Positions 26,801-40,590 of a DNA stretch of 64,000 nucleotides are shown here, in pieces. How positions within the stretch are numbered: the stretch's first letter is position 1; every line of letters starts with the position of its first letter. Origin of the DNA: Bombus terrestris. Its lineage: Eukaryota > Arthropoda > Insecta > Hymenoptera > Apidae. The position numbers were made by a program, and so were the translations under genes. Under the pieces are notes generated by a model. The model worked only from the letters and a program-made list of their open reading frames with translations, did not search any database and was not told where the DNA came from. The stretch covers positions 62,001 to 126,000 of the forward strand of contig NW_025963613.1 of assembly GCF_910591885.1 (NCBI RefSeq). Direction: 5' to 3'.

Positions 26801-27360
26801 ACGGTGTCCAGCGATGTCCAACGGTGTCCCACGTTGTCCCACGTTTTCCCACGTTGTCCCACGTTGTCCCACGGTGTCCAACGATGTCCAACGATGTCCA
26901 ACGGTGTCCCACGTTGTCCCACGTTGTTCCATGGTTTCCCACGTTGTCCCACGATGTCCCACGTTGTCCCACGTTGTCCCACGTTGTCCCACGTTGTCCC
27001 ACGTGGTCCCACGTTGTCCCACGTTGTCCCACGGTGTCCAACGGTGTCCAACGATGTCCCACGTTGTCCCACGTTGTCCCACGTTGTCCCACGTTGTCCC
27101 ACGATGTCCCACGTTGTCCCACGTTGTCCCACGTTGTCCCACGTTGTCCCACGTTGTCCCACGTTGTCCCACGTTGTCCCACGTTGTCCCACGTTGTCCC
27201 ACGTTGTCCCACGTTGTCCCACGTTGTCCCACGTTGTCCCACGTTGTCCAACGGTGTCCCACGTTGTCCCACGTTGTCCCACGTTGTCCCACGTTGTCCC
27301 ACGATGTCCCACGTTGTCCCACGTTGTCCCACGTTGTCCCACGTTGTCCCACGTTGTCCC
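23811..27360 (+). repeat. 3.55-kb segmental copy, partner of 27601-31150
   Basis: The largest copied block found. Offset is 3,790 bp, changing to 3,800 and back because two T runs differ by one unit in opposite directions. Shared private units include ACGATGGCCA (24601/28391), ACGTTGGCCC (25191/28981) and AGGTTGGCCC (26171/29961). Five substitutions were noticed; four of them are private to this copy and lie within 200 bp (25931-26130). The gap to the second copy is only about 240 bp, so it is nearly tandem. Confidence 0.87.
25931..26130 (+). other. Cluster of four private substitutions, including the only + strand stop codon
   Basis: Within 200 bp lie ACGGTGTCTA (25931), ACTGTGTCCA (25951), ATCGTTTCCC in place of ATGGTTTCCC (26071) and AAGATGTCCA (26121). 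The duplicate at 29721-29920 has ordinary units at all four places, so the changes arose after the duplication or were erased in the other copy. The first creates a TAA on the + strand at 25939-25941 and a TAG on the - strand at 25938-25940. It could be true local mutation or a patch of lower consensus quality. Confidence 0.85.
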
Positions 27361-27390
27361 ACGTTGTCCCACGTTGTCCCACTATGTCCC

Positions 27391-27540
27391 ACGTTGTCCC
27401 ACGTTGTCCCACGTTGTCCCACGTTGTCCCACGTTGTCCCACGTTGTCCCACGTTGTCCCACGTTGTCCCACGTTGTCCCACGTTGTCCCACGTTGTCCC
27501 ACGTTGTCCCACGTTGTCCCACGTTGTCCCACGTTGTCCC
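27391..27540 (+). repeat. Pure T run, 15 units, next to a private stop-making unit
   Basis: Preceded by ACTATGTCCC (27381), seen once in the window, which puts a TAG on the - strand at 27382-27384; followed by an A unit (27541). Confidence 0.88.
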
Positions 27541-27600
27541 ACGATGTCCCACGTTGTCCCACGTTGTCCCACGTTGTCCCACGTTGTCCCACGTTGTCCC

Positions 27601-30600
27601 ACGTTGTCCCACGTTGTCCCACGTTGTCCAACGGTGTCCCACGTTGTCCCACGTTGTTCCATGGTTTCCCACGTTGTCCCACGTTGTCCCACGTTGTCCC
27701 ACGGTGTCCAACGATGTCCAACGGTGTCCAACGGTGTCCAACGGTGTCCCACGTTGTCCCACGTTGTCCCACGTTGTCCCACGATGTCCCACGTTGTCCC
27801 ACGTTGTCCCACGTTGTCCCACGTTGTCCCACGATGTCCCACGTTGTCCCACGTTGTCCCACGTTGTCCCACGTTGTCCCACGTTGTCCCACGTTGTCCC
27901 ACGGTGTCCAACGGTGTCCAACGATGTCCCACGTTGTCCCACGTTGTCCCACGTTGTCCCACGTTGTCCCACGATGTCCCACGTTGTCCCACGTTGTCCC
28001 ACGTTGTCCCACGTTGTCCCACGTTGTCCCACGGTGTCCAACGGTGTCCAACGATGTCCCACGTTGTCCCACGTTGTCCCACGTTGTCCCACGTTGTCCC
28101 ACGTTGTCCCACGTTGTCCCACGTTGTCCCACGTTGTCCCACGTTGTCCCACGTTGTCCCACGTTGTCCCACGTTGTCCCACGTTGTCCCACGTTGTCCC
28201 ACGTTGTCCCACGGTGTCCAACGGTGTCCAACGATGTCCCACGTTGTCCCACGTTGTCCCACGTTGTCCCACGTTGTCCCACGATGTCCCACGTTGTCCC
28301 ACGTTGTCCCACGTTGTCCCACGTTGTCCCACGTTGTCCCACGTTGTCCCACGTTGTCCCACGTTGTCCCACGTTGTCCCACGGTGTCCAACGATGGCCA
28401 ACGGTGTCCAGCGATGTCCAACGGTGTCCCACGTTGTCCCACGTTTTCCCACGTTGTCCCACGTTGTCCCACGTTGTCCCACATTGTCCCACGATGTCCC
28501 ACGTTGTCCCACGTTGTCCCACGTTGTCCCACGTTGTCCCACGTTGTCCCACGTTGTCCCACGTTGTCCCACGTTGTCCCACGTTGTCCCACGTTGTCCC
28601 ACGTTGTTCCATGGTTTCCCACGTTGTCCCACGTTGTCCCACGTTGTCCCACGTTGTCCCACGGTGTCCAACGATGTCCAACGATGTCCAACGGTGTCCC
28701 ACGTTGTCCCACGTTGTTCCATGGTTTCCCACGTTGTCCCACGTTGTCCCACGTTGTCCCACGGTGTCCAACGATGTCCAACGGTGTCCAACGGTGTCCC
28801 ACGTTGTCCCACGTTGTTCCATGGTTTCCCACGTTGTCCCACGTTGTCCCACGTTGTCCAACGATGTCCAACGGTGTCCAACGGTGTCCAACGGTGTCCA
28901 ACGGTGTCCCACGTTGTCCCACGTTGTCCCACGTTGTCCCACGGTGTCCAACGATGTCCAACGGTGTCCCACGTTGTCCCACGTTGGCCCACGTTGTCCC
29001 ACGTTGTCCCACGTTGTCCCACGATGTCCCACGTTGTCCCACGTTGTCCCACGTTGTCCCACGTTGTCCCACGTTGTCCCACGTTGTCCCACGTTGTCCC
29101 ACGTTGTCCCACGTTGTCCCACGTTGTCCCACGTTGTCCCACGTTGTCCCACGTTGTCCCACGTTGTCCCACGGTGTCCAACGGTGTCCAACGATGTCCC
29201 ACGTTGTCCCACGTTGTCCCACGTTGTCCCACGTTGTCCCACGATGTCCCACGTTGTCCCACGTTGTCCCACGTTGTCCCACGTTGTCCCACGTTGTCCC
29301 ACGTTGTCCCACGTTGTCCCACGTTGTCCCACGTTGTCCCACGGTGTCCAACGATGTCCAACGGTGTCCAGCGATGTCCAACGGTGTCCCACGTTGTCCC
29401 ACGTTTTCCCACGTTGTCCCACGTTGTCCCACGGTGTCCAACGATGTCCAACGATGTCCAACGGTGTCCCACGTTGTCCCACGTTGTTCCATGGTTTCCC
29501 ACGTTGTCCCACGTTGTCCCACGTTGTCCCACGGTGTCCAACGATGTCCAACGGTGTCCAACGGTGTCCAACGGTGTCCAACGGTGTCCCACGTGGTCCC
29601 ACGTTGTCCCACGTTGTCCCACGATGTCCCACGTTGTCCCACGTTGTCCCACGTTGTCCCACGTTGTCCCACGTTGTCCCACGTTGTCCCACGTTGTCCC
29701 ACGGTGTCCAACGATGTCCAACGGTGTCCAACGGTGTCCCACGGTGTCCAACGGTGTCCCACGTTGTCCCACGTTGTCCCACGTTGTCCCACGTTGTCCC
29801 ACGTTGTCCCACGTTGTCCAACGATGTCCAACGGTGTCCCACGTTGTCCCACGTTGTTCCATGGTTTCCCACGTTGTCCCACGTTGTCCCACGTTGTCCC
29901 ACGGTGTCCAACGATGTCCAACGGTGTCCAACGGTGTCCAACGGTGTCCAACGGTGTCCCAGGTTGGCCCACGTTGTCCCACGTTGTCCCACGGTGTCCA
30001 ACGATGTCCAACGGTGTCCCACGTTGTCCCACGTTGTCCCACGTTGTCCCACGTTGTCCCACGTTGTCCCACGGTGTCCAACGATGTCCAACGGTGTCCC
30101 ACGTTGTCCCACGTTGTCCCACGTTGTCCCACGTTGTCCCACGTTGTCCCACGTTGTCCCACGTTGTCCCACGTTGTCCCACGTTGTCCCACGTTGTCCC
30201 ACGTTGTCCCACGTTGTCCCACGGTGTCCAACGGTGTCCAACGATGTCCCACGTTGTCCCACGTTGTCCCACGTTGTCCCACGTTGTCCCACGATGTCCC
30301 ACGTTGTCCCACGTTGTCCCACGTTGTCCCACGTTGTCCCACGTTGTCCCACGTTGTCCCACGTTGTCCCACGTTGTCCCACGTTGTCCCACGTTGTCCC
30401 ACGTTGTCCCACGTTGTCCCACGTTGTCCCACGGTGTCCAACGATGTCCAACGGTGTCCAGCGATGTCCAACGGTGTCCCACGTTGTCCCACGTTTTCCC
30501 ACGTTGTCCCACGTTGTCCCACGTTGTCCCACGTTGTCCCACGTTGTCCCACGTTGTCCCACGTTGTCCCACGTTGTCCCACGGTGTCCAACGATGTCCA

Positions 30601-31150
30601 ACGGTGTCCAGCGATGTCCAACGGTGTCCCACGTTGTCCCACGTTTTCCCACGTTGTCCCACGTTGTCCCACGGTGTCCAACGATGTCCAACGATGTCCA
30701 ACGGTGTCCCACGTTGTCCCACGTTGTTCCATGGTTTCCCACGTTGTCCCACGATGTCCCACGTTGTCCCACGTTGTCCCACGTTGTCCCACGTTGTCCC
30801 ACGTGGTCCCACGTTGTCCCACGTTGTCCCACGGTGTCCAACGGTGTCCAACGATGTCCCACGTTGTCCCACGTTGTCCCACGTTGTCCCACGTTGTCCC
30901 ACGATGTCCCACGTTGTCCCACGTTGTCCCACGTTGTCCCACGTTGTCCCACGTTGTCCCACGTTGTCCCACGTTGTCCCACGTTGTCCCACGTTGTCCC
31001 ACGTTGTCCCACGTTGTCCCACGTTGTCCCACGTTGTCCCACGTTGTCCAACGGTGTCCCACGTTGTCCCACGTTGTCCCACGTTGTCCCACGATGTCCC
31101 ACGTTGTCCCACGTTGTCCCACGTTGTCCCACGTTGTCCCACGTTGTCCC
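27601..31150 (+). repeat. 3.55-kb segmental copy, partner of 23811-27360
   Basis: Second copy. Its private difference is ACATTGTCCC at 28481 (CpG to CpA) where the partner has T at 24691. Its right-hand part (from 30691) was itself copied again 1,300 bp downstream. Confidence 0.87.
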
Positions 31151-31690
31151 ACGGTGTCCAACGATGTCCCACGTTGTCCCACGTTGTCCCACGTTGTCCC
31201 ACGTTGTCCCACGATGTCCCACGTTGTCCCACGTTGTCCCACGTTGTCCCACGTTGTCCCACGTTGTCCCACGTTGTCCAACGATGTCCAACGGTGTCCC
31301 ACGTTGTCCCACGCTGTTCCATGGTTTCCCACGTTGTCCCACGTTGTCCCACGTTGTCCCACGGTGTCCAACGATGTCCAACGGTGTCCAACGGTGTCCA
31401 ACGGTGTCCAACGGTGTCCCACGTTGTCCCACGTTGTCCCACGTTGTCCCACGGTGTCCAACGATGTCCAACGGTGTCCCACGTTGTCCCACGTTGGCCC
31501 ACGTTGTCCCACGTTGTCCCACGTTGTCCCACGATGTCCCACGTTGTCCCACGTTGTCCCACGTTGTCCCACGTTGTCCCACGTTGTCCCACGTTGTCCC
31601 ACGTTGTCCCACGATGTCCCACGTTGTCCCACGTTGTCCCACGTTGTCCCACGTTGTCCCACGTTGTCCCACGTTGTCCCACGGTGTCCA
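30691..31690 (+). repeat. 1.0-kb segmental copy, partner of 31991-32990
   Basis: Offset 1,300 bp. Matches include ACGTGGTCCC (30801/32101), Ta (31041/32341), the altered pair unit ACGCTGTTCC (31311/32611) and ACGTTGGCCC (31491/32791). A third ACGCTGTTCC at 32021 sits between the copies, consistent with stepwise duplication. One further difference is ATGGTTTCCC (31321) versus CTGGTTTCCC (32621). Confidence 0.86.
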
Positions 31691-31990
31691 ACGGTGTCCC
31701 ACGTTGTCCCACGTTGTCCCACGTTGTCCCACGTTGTCCCACGTTGTCCAACGGTGTCCAACGATGTCCCACGTTGTCCCACGTTGTCCCACGTTGTCCC
31801 ACGATGTCCCACGTTGTCCCACGTTGTCCCACGTTGTCCCACGTTGTCCCACGTTGTCCCACGGTGTCCAACGATGTCCCACGTTGTCCCACGTTGTCCC
31901 ACGTTGTCCCACGTTGTCCCACGATGTCCCACGTTGTCCCACGTTGTCCCACGTTGTCCCACGTTGTCCCACGTTGTCCCACGTTGTCCA

Positions 31991-32990
31991 ACGATGTCCA
32001 ACGGTGTCCCACGTTGTCCCACGCTGTTCCATGGTTTCCCACGTTGTCCCACGATGTCCCACGTTGTCCCACGTTGTCCCACGTTGTCCCACGTTGTCCC
32101 ACGTGGTCCCACGTTGTCCCACGTTGTCCCACGGTGTCCAACGGTGTCCAACGATGTCCCACGTTGTCCCACGTTGTCCCACGTTGTCCCACGTTGTCCC
32201 ACGATGTCCCACGTTGTCCCACGTTGTCCCACGTTGTCCCACGTTGTCCCACGTTGTCCCACGTTGTCCCACGTTGTCCCACGTTGTCCCACGTTGTCCC
32301 ACGTTGTCCCACGTTGTCCCACGTTGTCCCACGTTGTCCCACGTTGTCCAACGGTGTCCCACGTTGTCCCACGTTGTCCCACGTTGTCCCACGATGTCCC
32401 ACGTTGTCCCACGTTGTCCCACGTTGTCCCACGTTGTCCCACGTTGTCCCACGGTGTCCAACGATGTCCCACGTTGTCCCACGTTGTCCCACGTTGTCCC
32501 ACGTTGTCCCACGATGTCCCACGTTGTCCCACGTTGTCCCACGTTGTCCCACGTTGTCCCACGTTGTCCCACGTTGTCCAACGATGTCCAACGGTGTCCC
32601 ACGTTGTCCCACGCTGTTCCCTGGTTTCCCACGTTGTCCCACGTTGTCCCACGTTGTCCCACGGTGTCCAACGATGTCCAACGGTGTCCAACGGTGTCCA
32701 ACGGTGTCCAACGGTGTCCCACGTTGTCCCACGTTGTCCCACGTTGTCCCACGGTGTCCAACGATGTCCAACGGTGTCCCACGTTGTCCCACGTTGGCCC
32801 ACGTTGTCCCACGTTGTCCCACGTTGTCCCACGATGTCCCACGTTGTCCCACGTTGTCCCACGTTGTCCCACGTTGTCCCACGTTGTCCCACGTTGTCCC
32901 ACGTTGTCCCACGATGTCCCACGTTGTCCCACGTTGTCCCACGTTGTCCCACGTTGTCCCACGTTGTCCCACGTTGTCCCACGGTGTCCA
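31991..32990 (+). repeat. 1.0-kb segmental copy, partner of 30691-31690
   Basis: Second copy at offset 1,300 bp. The private CTGGTTTCCC at 32621 destroys the CCATGG palindrome. Shortly downstream is another private unit, CCGTTGTCCC, at 33041. Confidence 0.86.
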
Positions 32991-33800
32991 ACGGTGTCCA
33001 ACGGTGTCCCACGTTGTCCCACGTTGTCCCACGTTGTCCCCCGTTGTCCCACGATGTCCCACGTTGTCCCACGTTGTCCCACGTTGTCCCACGTTGTCCC
33101 ACGTTGTCCCACGTTGTCCCACGTTGTCCCACGTTGTCCCACGTTGTCCCACGGTGTCCAACGATGTCCAACGGTGTCCAGCGATGTCCAACGGTGTCCC
33201 ACGTTGTCCCACGTTTTCCCACGTTGTCCCACGTTGTCCCACGGTGTCCAACGATGTCCAACGATGTCCAACGGTGTCCCACGTTGTCCCACGTTGTTCC
33301 ATGGTTTCCCACGTTGTCCCACGTTGTCCCACGTTGTCCCACGTTGTCCCACGTTGTCCCACGTTGTCCCACGTTGTCCCACGTTGTCCCACGTTGTCCC
33401 ACGCTGTCGCACGTTGTCCCACGTTGTCCCACGGTGTCCAACGATGTCCCACGTTGTCCCACGTTGTCCCACGTTGTCCCACGTTGTCCCACGTTGTCCC
33501 ACGTTGTCCCACGTTGTCCCACGTTGTCCCACGTTGTCCCACGTTGTCCCACGTTGTCCCACGTTGTTCCATGGTTTCCCACGTTGTCCCACGTTGTCCC
33601 ACGTTGTCCCACGTTGTCCCACGGTGTCCAACGATGTCCAACGATGTCCAACGGTGTCCCACGTTGTCCCACGTTGTCCCACGTTGTCCCACGGTGTCCC
33701 ACGATGTCCCACGTTGTCCCACGTTGTCCCACGTTGTCCCACGTTGTCCCACGATGTCCCACGTTGTCCCACGTTGTCCCACGTTGTCCCACGTTGTCCC

Positions 33801-34110
33801 ACGGTGTCCAACGATGTCCAACGATGTCCAACGGTGTCCCACGTTGTCCCACGTTGTTCCATGGTTTCCCACGTTGTCCCACGTTGTCCCACGTTGTCCC
33901 ACGGTGTCCAACGATGTCCAACGGTGTCCAACGGTGTCCAACGGTGTCCAACGGTGTCCCACGGTGTCCAACGATGTCCAACGGTGTCCCACGTTGTCCA
34001 ACGGTGTCCCACGTTGTCCCACGTTGTCCCACGTTGTCCCACGTTGTCCCACGTTGTCCCACGTTGTCCCACGTTGTCCCACGTTGTCCCACGTTGTCCC
34101 GCGTTGTCCC
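33801..34110 (+). repeat. 310-bp GCGTTGTCCC module, copy 4 of 5
   Basis: Same 31-unit order, with GCGTTGTCCC at 34101, about 26 kb from copy 3. Its upstream neighbourhood differs from that of copies 1-3 (A unit at 33751, not ACGTTGTCCG), so this is an independent transposition-like or conversion-like copying event. Confidence 0.9.
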
Positions 34111-37100
34111 ACGGTGTCCAACGATGTCCAACGGTGTCCAACGGTGTCCCACGGTGTCCAACGGTGTCCCACGTTGTCCCACGTTGTCCCACGTTGTCCC
34201 ACGTTGTCCCACGTTGTCCCACGTTGTCCAACGATGTCCAACGGTGTCCCACGTTGTCCCACGTTGTTCCATGGTTTCCCACGTTGTCCCACGTTGTCCC
34301 ACGTTGTCCCACGTTGTCCCACGGTGTCCCACGGTGTCCAACGGTGTCCAACGGTGTCCCACGTTGTCCCACGTTGTCCCACGATGTCCCACGTTGTCCC
34401 ACGTTGTCCCACGTTGTCCCACGTTGTCCCACGTTGTCCCACGTTGTCCCACGTGGTCCCACGTTGTCCCACGTTGTCCCACGGTGTCCAACGATGTCCA
34501 ACGGTGTCCCACGTTGTCCAACGGTGTCCCACGTTGTCCCACGTTGTCCCACGTTGTCCCACGTTGTCCCACGATGTCCCACGTTGTCCCACGTTGTCCC
34601 ACGTTGTCCCACGTTGTCCCACGTTGTCCCACGTTGTCCCACGGTGTCCAACGATGTCCCACGCTGTCCCACGTTGTCCCACGTTGTCCCACGTTGTCCC
34701 ACGATGTCCCACGTTGTCCCACGTTGTCCCACGTTGTCCCACGTTGTCCCACGTTGTCCAACGATGTCCAACGGTGTCCCACGTTGTCCCACGTTGTTCC
34801 ATGGTTTCCCACGTTGTCCCACGTTGTCCCACGTTGTCCCACGGTGTCCAACGATGTCCAACGGTGTCCAACGGTGTCCAACGGTGTCCAACGGTGTCCC
34901 ACGTTGTCCCACGTTGTCCCACGTTGTCCCACGGTGTCCAACGATGTCCAACGGTGTCCCACGTTGTCCCACGTTGGCCCACGTTGTCCCACGTTGTCCC
35001 ACGTTGTCCCACGATGTCCCACGTTGTCCCACGTTGTCCCACGTTGTCCCACGTTGTCCCACGTTGTCCCACGTTGTCCCACGTTGTCCCACGTTGTCCC
35101 ACGTTGTCCCACGTTGTCCCACGTTGTCCCACGTTGTCCCACGTTGTCCCACGTTGTCCCACGGTGTCCAACGGTGTCCAACGATGTCCCACGTTGTCCC
35201 ACGTTGTCCCACGTTGTCCCACGTTGTCCCACGATGTCCCACGTTGTCCCACGTTGTCCCACGTTGTCCCACGTTGTCCCACGTTGTCCCACGTTGTCCC
35301 ACGTTGTCCCACGTTGTCCCACGTTGTCCCACGGTGTCCAACGATGTCCAACGGTGTCCAGCGATGTCCAACGGTGTCCCACGTTGTCCCACGTTTTCCC
35401 ACGTTGTCCCACGTTGTCCCACGGTGTCCAACGATGTCCAACGATGTCCAACGGTGTCCCACGTTGTCCCACGTTGTTCCATGGTTTCCCACGTTGTCCC
35501 ACGTTGTCCCACGTTGTCCCACGGTGTCCAACGATGTCCCACGTTGTCCCACGTTGTCCAACGATGTCCAACGGTGTCCCACGTTGTCCCACGTTGTTCC
35601 ATGGTTTCCCACGTTGTCCCACGTTGTCCCACGTTGTCCCACGTTGTCCCACGTTGTCCCACGGTGTCCCACGGTGTCCAACGATGTCCAACGGTGTCCC
35701 ACGTTGTCCCACGTTGTCCCACGATGTCCCACGTTGTCCCACGTTGTCCCACGTTGTCCCACGTTGTCCCACGTTGTCCCACGTTGTCCCACGTGGTCCC
35801 ACGTTGTCCCACGTTGTCCCACGGTGTCCAACGATGTCCAACGGTGTCCCACGTTGTCCAACGGTGTCCCACGTTGTCCCACGTTGTCCCACGTTGTCCC
35901 ACGTTGTCCCACGATGTCCCACGTTGTCCCACGTTGTCCCACGTTGTCCCACGTTGTCCCACGTTGTCCCACGGTGTCCAACGATGTCCCACGTTGTCCC
36001 ACGTTGTCCCACGTTGTCCCACGTTGTCCCACGATGTCCCACGTTGTCCCACGTTGTCCCACGTTGTCCCACGTTGTCCCACGTTGTCCCACGTTGTCCA
36101 ACGATGTCCAACGGTGTCCCACGTTGTCCCACGTTGTTCCATGGTTTCCCACGTTGTCCCACGTTGTCCCACGTTGTCCCACGGTGTCCAACGATGTCCA
36201 ACGGTGTCCAACGGTGTCCAACGGTGTCCAACGGTGTCCCACGTTGTCCCACGTTGTCCCACGTTGTCCCACGGTGTCCAACGATGTCCAACGGTGTCCC
36301 ACGTTGTCCCACGTTGGCCCACGTTGTCCCACGTTGTCCCACGTTGTCCCACGATGTCCCACGTTGTCCCACGTTGTCCCACGTTGTCCCACGTTGTCCC
36401 AAGTTGTCCCACGTTGTCCCACGTTGTCCCACGTTGTCCCACGTTGTCCCACGTTGTCCCACGTTGTCCCACGTTGTCCCACGTTGTCCCACGTTGTCCC
36501 ACGGTGTCCAACGGTGTCCAACGATGTCCCACGTTGTCCCACGTTGTCCCACGTTGTCCCACGTTGTCCCACGATGTCCCACGTTGTCCCACGTTGTCCC
36601 ACGTTGTCCCACGTTGTCCCACGTTGTCCCACGTTGTCCCACGTTGTCCCACGTTGTCACACGTTGTCCCACGGTGTCCAACGATGTCCAACGGTGTCCA
36701 GCGATGTCCAACGATGTCCAACGGTGTCCAACGGTGTCCCACGGTGTCCAACGGTGTCCCACGTTGTCCCACGTTGTCCCACGTTGTCCCACGTTGTCCC
36801 ACGTTGTCCCACGTTGTCCCACGTTGTCCAACGATGTCCAACGGTGTCCCACGTTGTCCCACGTTGTTCCATGGTTTCCCACGTTGTCCCACGTTGTCCC
36901 ACGTTGTCCCACGGTGTCCAACGATGTCCAACGGTGTCCAACGGTGTCCAACGGTGTCCAACGGTGTCCCACGTTGGCCCACGTTGTCCCACGTTGTCCC
37001 ACGGTGTCCAACGATGTCCAACGGTGTCCCACGTTGTCCCACGTTGTCCCACGTTGTCCCACGTTGTCCCACGTTGTCCCACGATGTCCCACGTTGTACC

Positions 37101-37460
37101 ACGTTGTCCCACGTTGTCCCACGTTGTCCCACGTTGTCCCACGTTGTCCCACGTTGTCCCACGTTGTCCCACGTTGTCCCACGTTGTCCCACGTTTTCCC
37201 ACGTTGTCCCACGTTGTCCCACGGTGTCCAACGATGTCCAACGGTGTCCAACGGTGTCCCACGGTGTCCAACGTTGTCCCACGTTGTCCCACGTTGTCCC
37301 ACGTTGTCCCACGTTGTCCCACGTTGTCCCACGTTGTCCCACGTTGTCCCACGTTGTCCCACGTTGTCCCACGTTGTCCCACGTTGTCCCACGTTGTCCC
37401 ACGTTGTCCCACGTTGTCCCACGTTGTCCCACGTTTTCCCACGTTGTCCCACGTTGTCCC

Positions 37461-37480
37461 ACGTTGTCAAACGATGTCCC
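37461..37480 (+). repeat. ACGTTGTCAA marker junction, copy 1 (class I)
   Basis: ACGTTGTCAA followed by an A unit, preceded by ACGTTTTCCC T T. TCA gives a TGA stop on the - strand at 37467-37469. It is the leftmost of seven copies; all lie to the right of 37 kb. Confidence 0.93.
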
Positions 37481-40120
37481 ACGTTGTCCCACGTTGTCCC
37501 ACGTTGTCCCACGTTGTCCCACGTTGTCCCACGTTGTCCCACGTTGTCCCACGTTGTCCCACGTTGTCCCACGTTGTCCCACGTTGTCCCACGGTGTCCA
37601 ACGATGTCCAACGGTGTCCAACGGTGTCCCACGGTGTCCAACGGTGTCCCACGTTGTCCCACGTTGTCCCACGTTGTCCCACGTTGTCCCACGTTGTCCC
37701 ACGTTGTCCCACGTTGTCCAACGATGTCCAACGGTGTCCCACGTTGTCCCACGTTGTTCCATGGTTTCCCACGTCGTCCCACGTTGTCCCACGTTGTCCC
37801 ACGTTGTCCCACGTTGTCCCACGGTGTCCAACGATGTCCAACGGTGTCCCACGTTGTCCCACGTTGTCCCACGTTGTCCCACGTTGTCCCACGATGTCCC
37901 ACGTTGTCCCACGTTGTCCCACGTTGTCCCACGTTGTCCCACGTCGTCCCACGTTGTCCCACGTTGTCCCACGATGTCCCACGTTGTCCCACGTTGTCCC
38001 ACGTTGTCCCACGTTGTCCCACGTCGTCCCACGTTGTCCCACGTTGTCCCACGTTGTCCCACGTTGTCCCACGTTGTCCCACGTTGTCCCACGTTGTCCC
38101 ACGTTGTCCCACGTTGTCCCACGTTGTCCCACGTTGTCCCACGGTGTCCAACGATGTCCAACGGTGTCCATCGATGTCCAACGGTGTCCCACGTTGTCCC
38201 ACGTTTTCCCACGTTGTCCCACGTTGTCCCACGTTGTCCCACGTTGTCCCACGTTGTTCCATGGTTTCCCACGTTGTCCCACGTTGTCCCACGTTGTCCC
38301 ACGTTGTCCCACGTTGTCCCACGGTGTCCAACGATGTCCAACGGTGTCCCACGTTGTCCCACGTTGTCCCACGTTGTCCCACGTTGTCCCACGATGTCCC
38401 ACGTTGTCCCACGTTGTCCCACGTTGTCCCACGTTGTCCCACGTCGTCCCACGTTGTCCCACGTTGTCCCACGTTGTCCCACGTTGTCCCACGTTGTCCC
38501 ACGTTGTCCCACGGTGTCCAACGGTGTCCAACGATGTCCCACGTTGTCCCACGTTGTCCCACGTTGTCCCACGTTGTCCCACGATGTCCCACGTTGTCCC
38601 ACGTTGTCCCACGTTGTCCCACGTTGTCCCACGTTGTCCCACGTTGTCCCACGTTGTCCCACGTTGTCCCACGTTGTCCCACGTTGTTCCATGGTTTCCC
38701 ACGTTGTCCCACGTTGTCCCACGTTGTCCCACGTTGTCCCACGGTGTCCAACGATGTCCAACGATGTCCAACGGTGTCCCACGTTGTCCCACGTTGTCCC
38801 ACGTTGTCCCACGTTGTCCCACGTTGTCCCACGTTGTCCCACGTTGTCCCACGGTGTCCAACGGTGTCCAACGATGTCCCACGTTGTCCCACGTTGTCCC
38901 ACGTTGTCCCACGTTGTCCCACGATGTCCCACGTTGTCCCACGTTGTCCCACGTTGTCCCACGTTGTCCCACGTTGTCCCACGTTGTCCCACGTTGTCCC
39001 ACGTTGTCCCACGTTGTCCCACGTTGTCCCACGTTGTCCCACGTTGTCCCACGGTGTCCAACGATGTCCAACGGTGTCCATCGATGTCCAACGTTGTCCC
39101 ACGTTGTCCCACGTTTTCCCACGTTGTCCCACGTTGTCCCACGTTGTCCCACGTTGTCCCACGTTGTCCCACGTTGTCCCACGTTGTCCCACGTTGTCCC
39201 ACGGTGTCCAACGATGTCCAACGGTGTCCAGCGATGTCCAACGGTGTCCCACGTTGTCCCACGTTTTCCCACGTTGTCCCACGTTGTCCCACGGTGTCCA
39301 ACGATGTCCAACGATGTCCAACGGTGTCCCACGTTGTCCCACGTTGTTCCATGGTTTCCCACGTTGTCCCACGTTGTCCCACGTTGTCCCACGGTGTCCA
39401 ACGATGTCCAACGGTGTCCAACGGTGTCCCACGGTGTCCAACGGTGTCCCACGTTGTCCCACGTTGTCCCACGTTGTCCCACGTTGTCCCACGTTGTCCC
39501 ACGATGTCCCACGTTGTCCCACGTTGTCCGACGTTGTCCCACGTTGTCCCACGTTGTCCCACGTTGTCCCACGGTGTCCAACGATGTCCAACGATGTCCA
39601 ACGGTGTCCCACGTTGTCCCACGTTGTTCCATGGTTTCCCACGTTGTCCCACGTTGTCCCACGTTGTCCCACGGTGTCCAACGATGTCCAACGGTGTCCA
39701 ACGGTGTCCAACGGTGTCCAACGGTGTCCAACGGTGTCCCACGTTGTCCCACTTTGTCCCACGTTGTCCCACGTTGTCCCACGTTGTCCCACGATGTCCC
39801 ACGTTGTCCCACGTTGTCCCACGTTGTCCCACGATGTCCCACGTTGTCCCACGTTGTCCCACGTTGTCCCACGTTGTCCCACGATGTCCCACGTTGTCCC
39901 ACGGTGTCCAACGATGTCCTACGGTGTCCAACGGTGTCCCACGGTGTCCAACGGTGTCCCACGTTGTCCCACGTTGTCCCACGTTGTCCCACGTTGTCCC
40001 ACGTTGTCCCACGATGTCCCACGTTGTCCCACGTTGTCCGACGTTGTCCCACGTTGTCCCACGTTGTCCCACGTTGTCCCACGTTGTCCCACGTTGTCCC
40101 ACGTTGTCCCACGTTGTCCC

Positions 40121-40330
40121 ACGGTGTCCAACGATGTCCAACGGTGTCCAACGGTGTCCAACGGTGTCCAACGATGTCCAACGATGTCCAACGATGTCCA
40201 ACGGTGTCCAACGATGTCCAACCATGTCCAACGGTGTCCCACGATGTCCAACGATGTCCAACGATGTCCAACGGTGTCCAACGATGTCCAACGGTGTCCA
40301 ACGATGTCCAACGATGTCCAACGGTGTCCC
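40121..40330 (+). repeat. 21-unit Ga/Aa word, full copy 4, one substitution
   Basis: Word order intact except that the eleventh unit is ACCATGTCCA (40221), a private change that removes its CpG. The next full copy starts exactly 470 bp downstream and lacks the change. Confidence 0.92.
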
Positions 40331-40590
40331 ACGTTGTCCCACGTTGTTCCATGGTTTCCCACGTTGTCCCACGTTGTCCCACGTTGTCCCACGTTGTCCC
40401 ACGTTGTCCCACGTTGTCCCACGTTGTCCCACGTTGTCCCACGTTGTCCCACGGTGTCCAACGGTGTCCAACGATGTCCCACGTTGTCCCACGTTGTCCC
40501 ACGTTGTCCCACGTTGTCCCACGATGTCCCACGTTGTCCCACGTTGTCCCACGTTGTCCCACGTTGTCCCACGTTGTCCCACGTTGTCCC

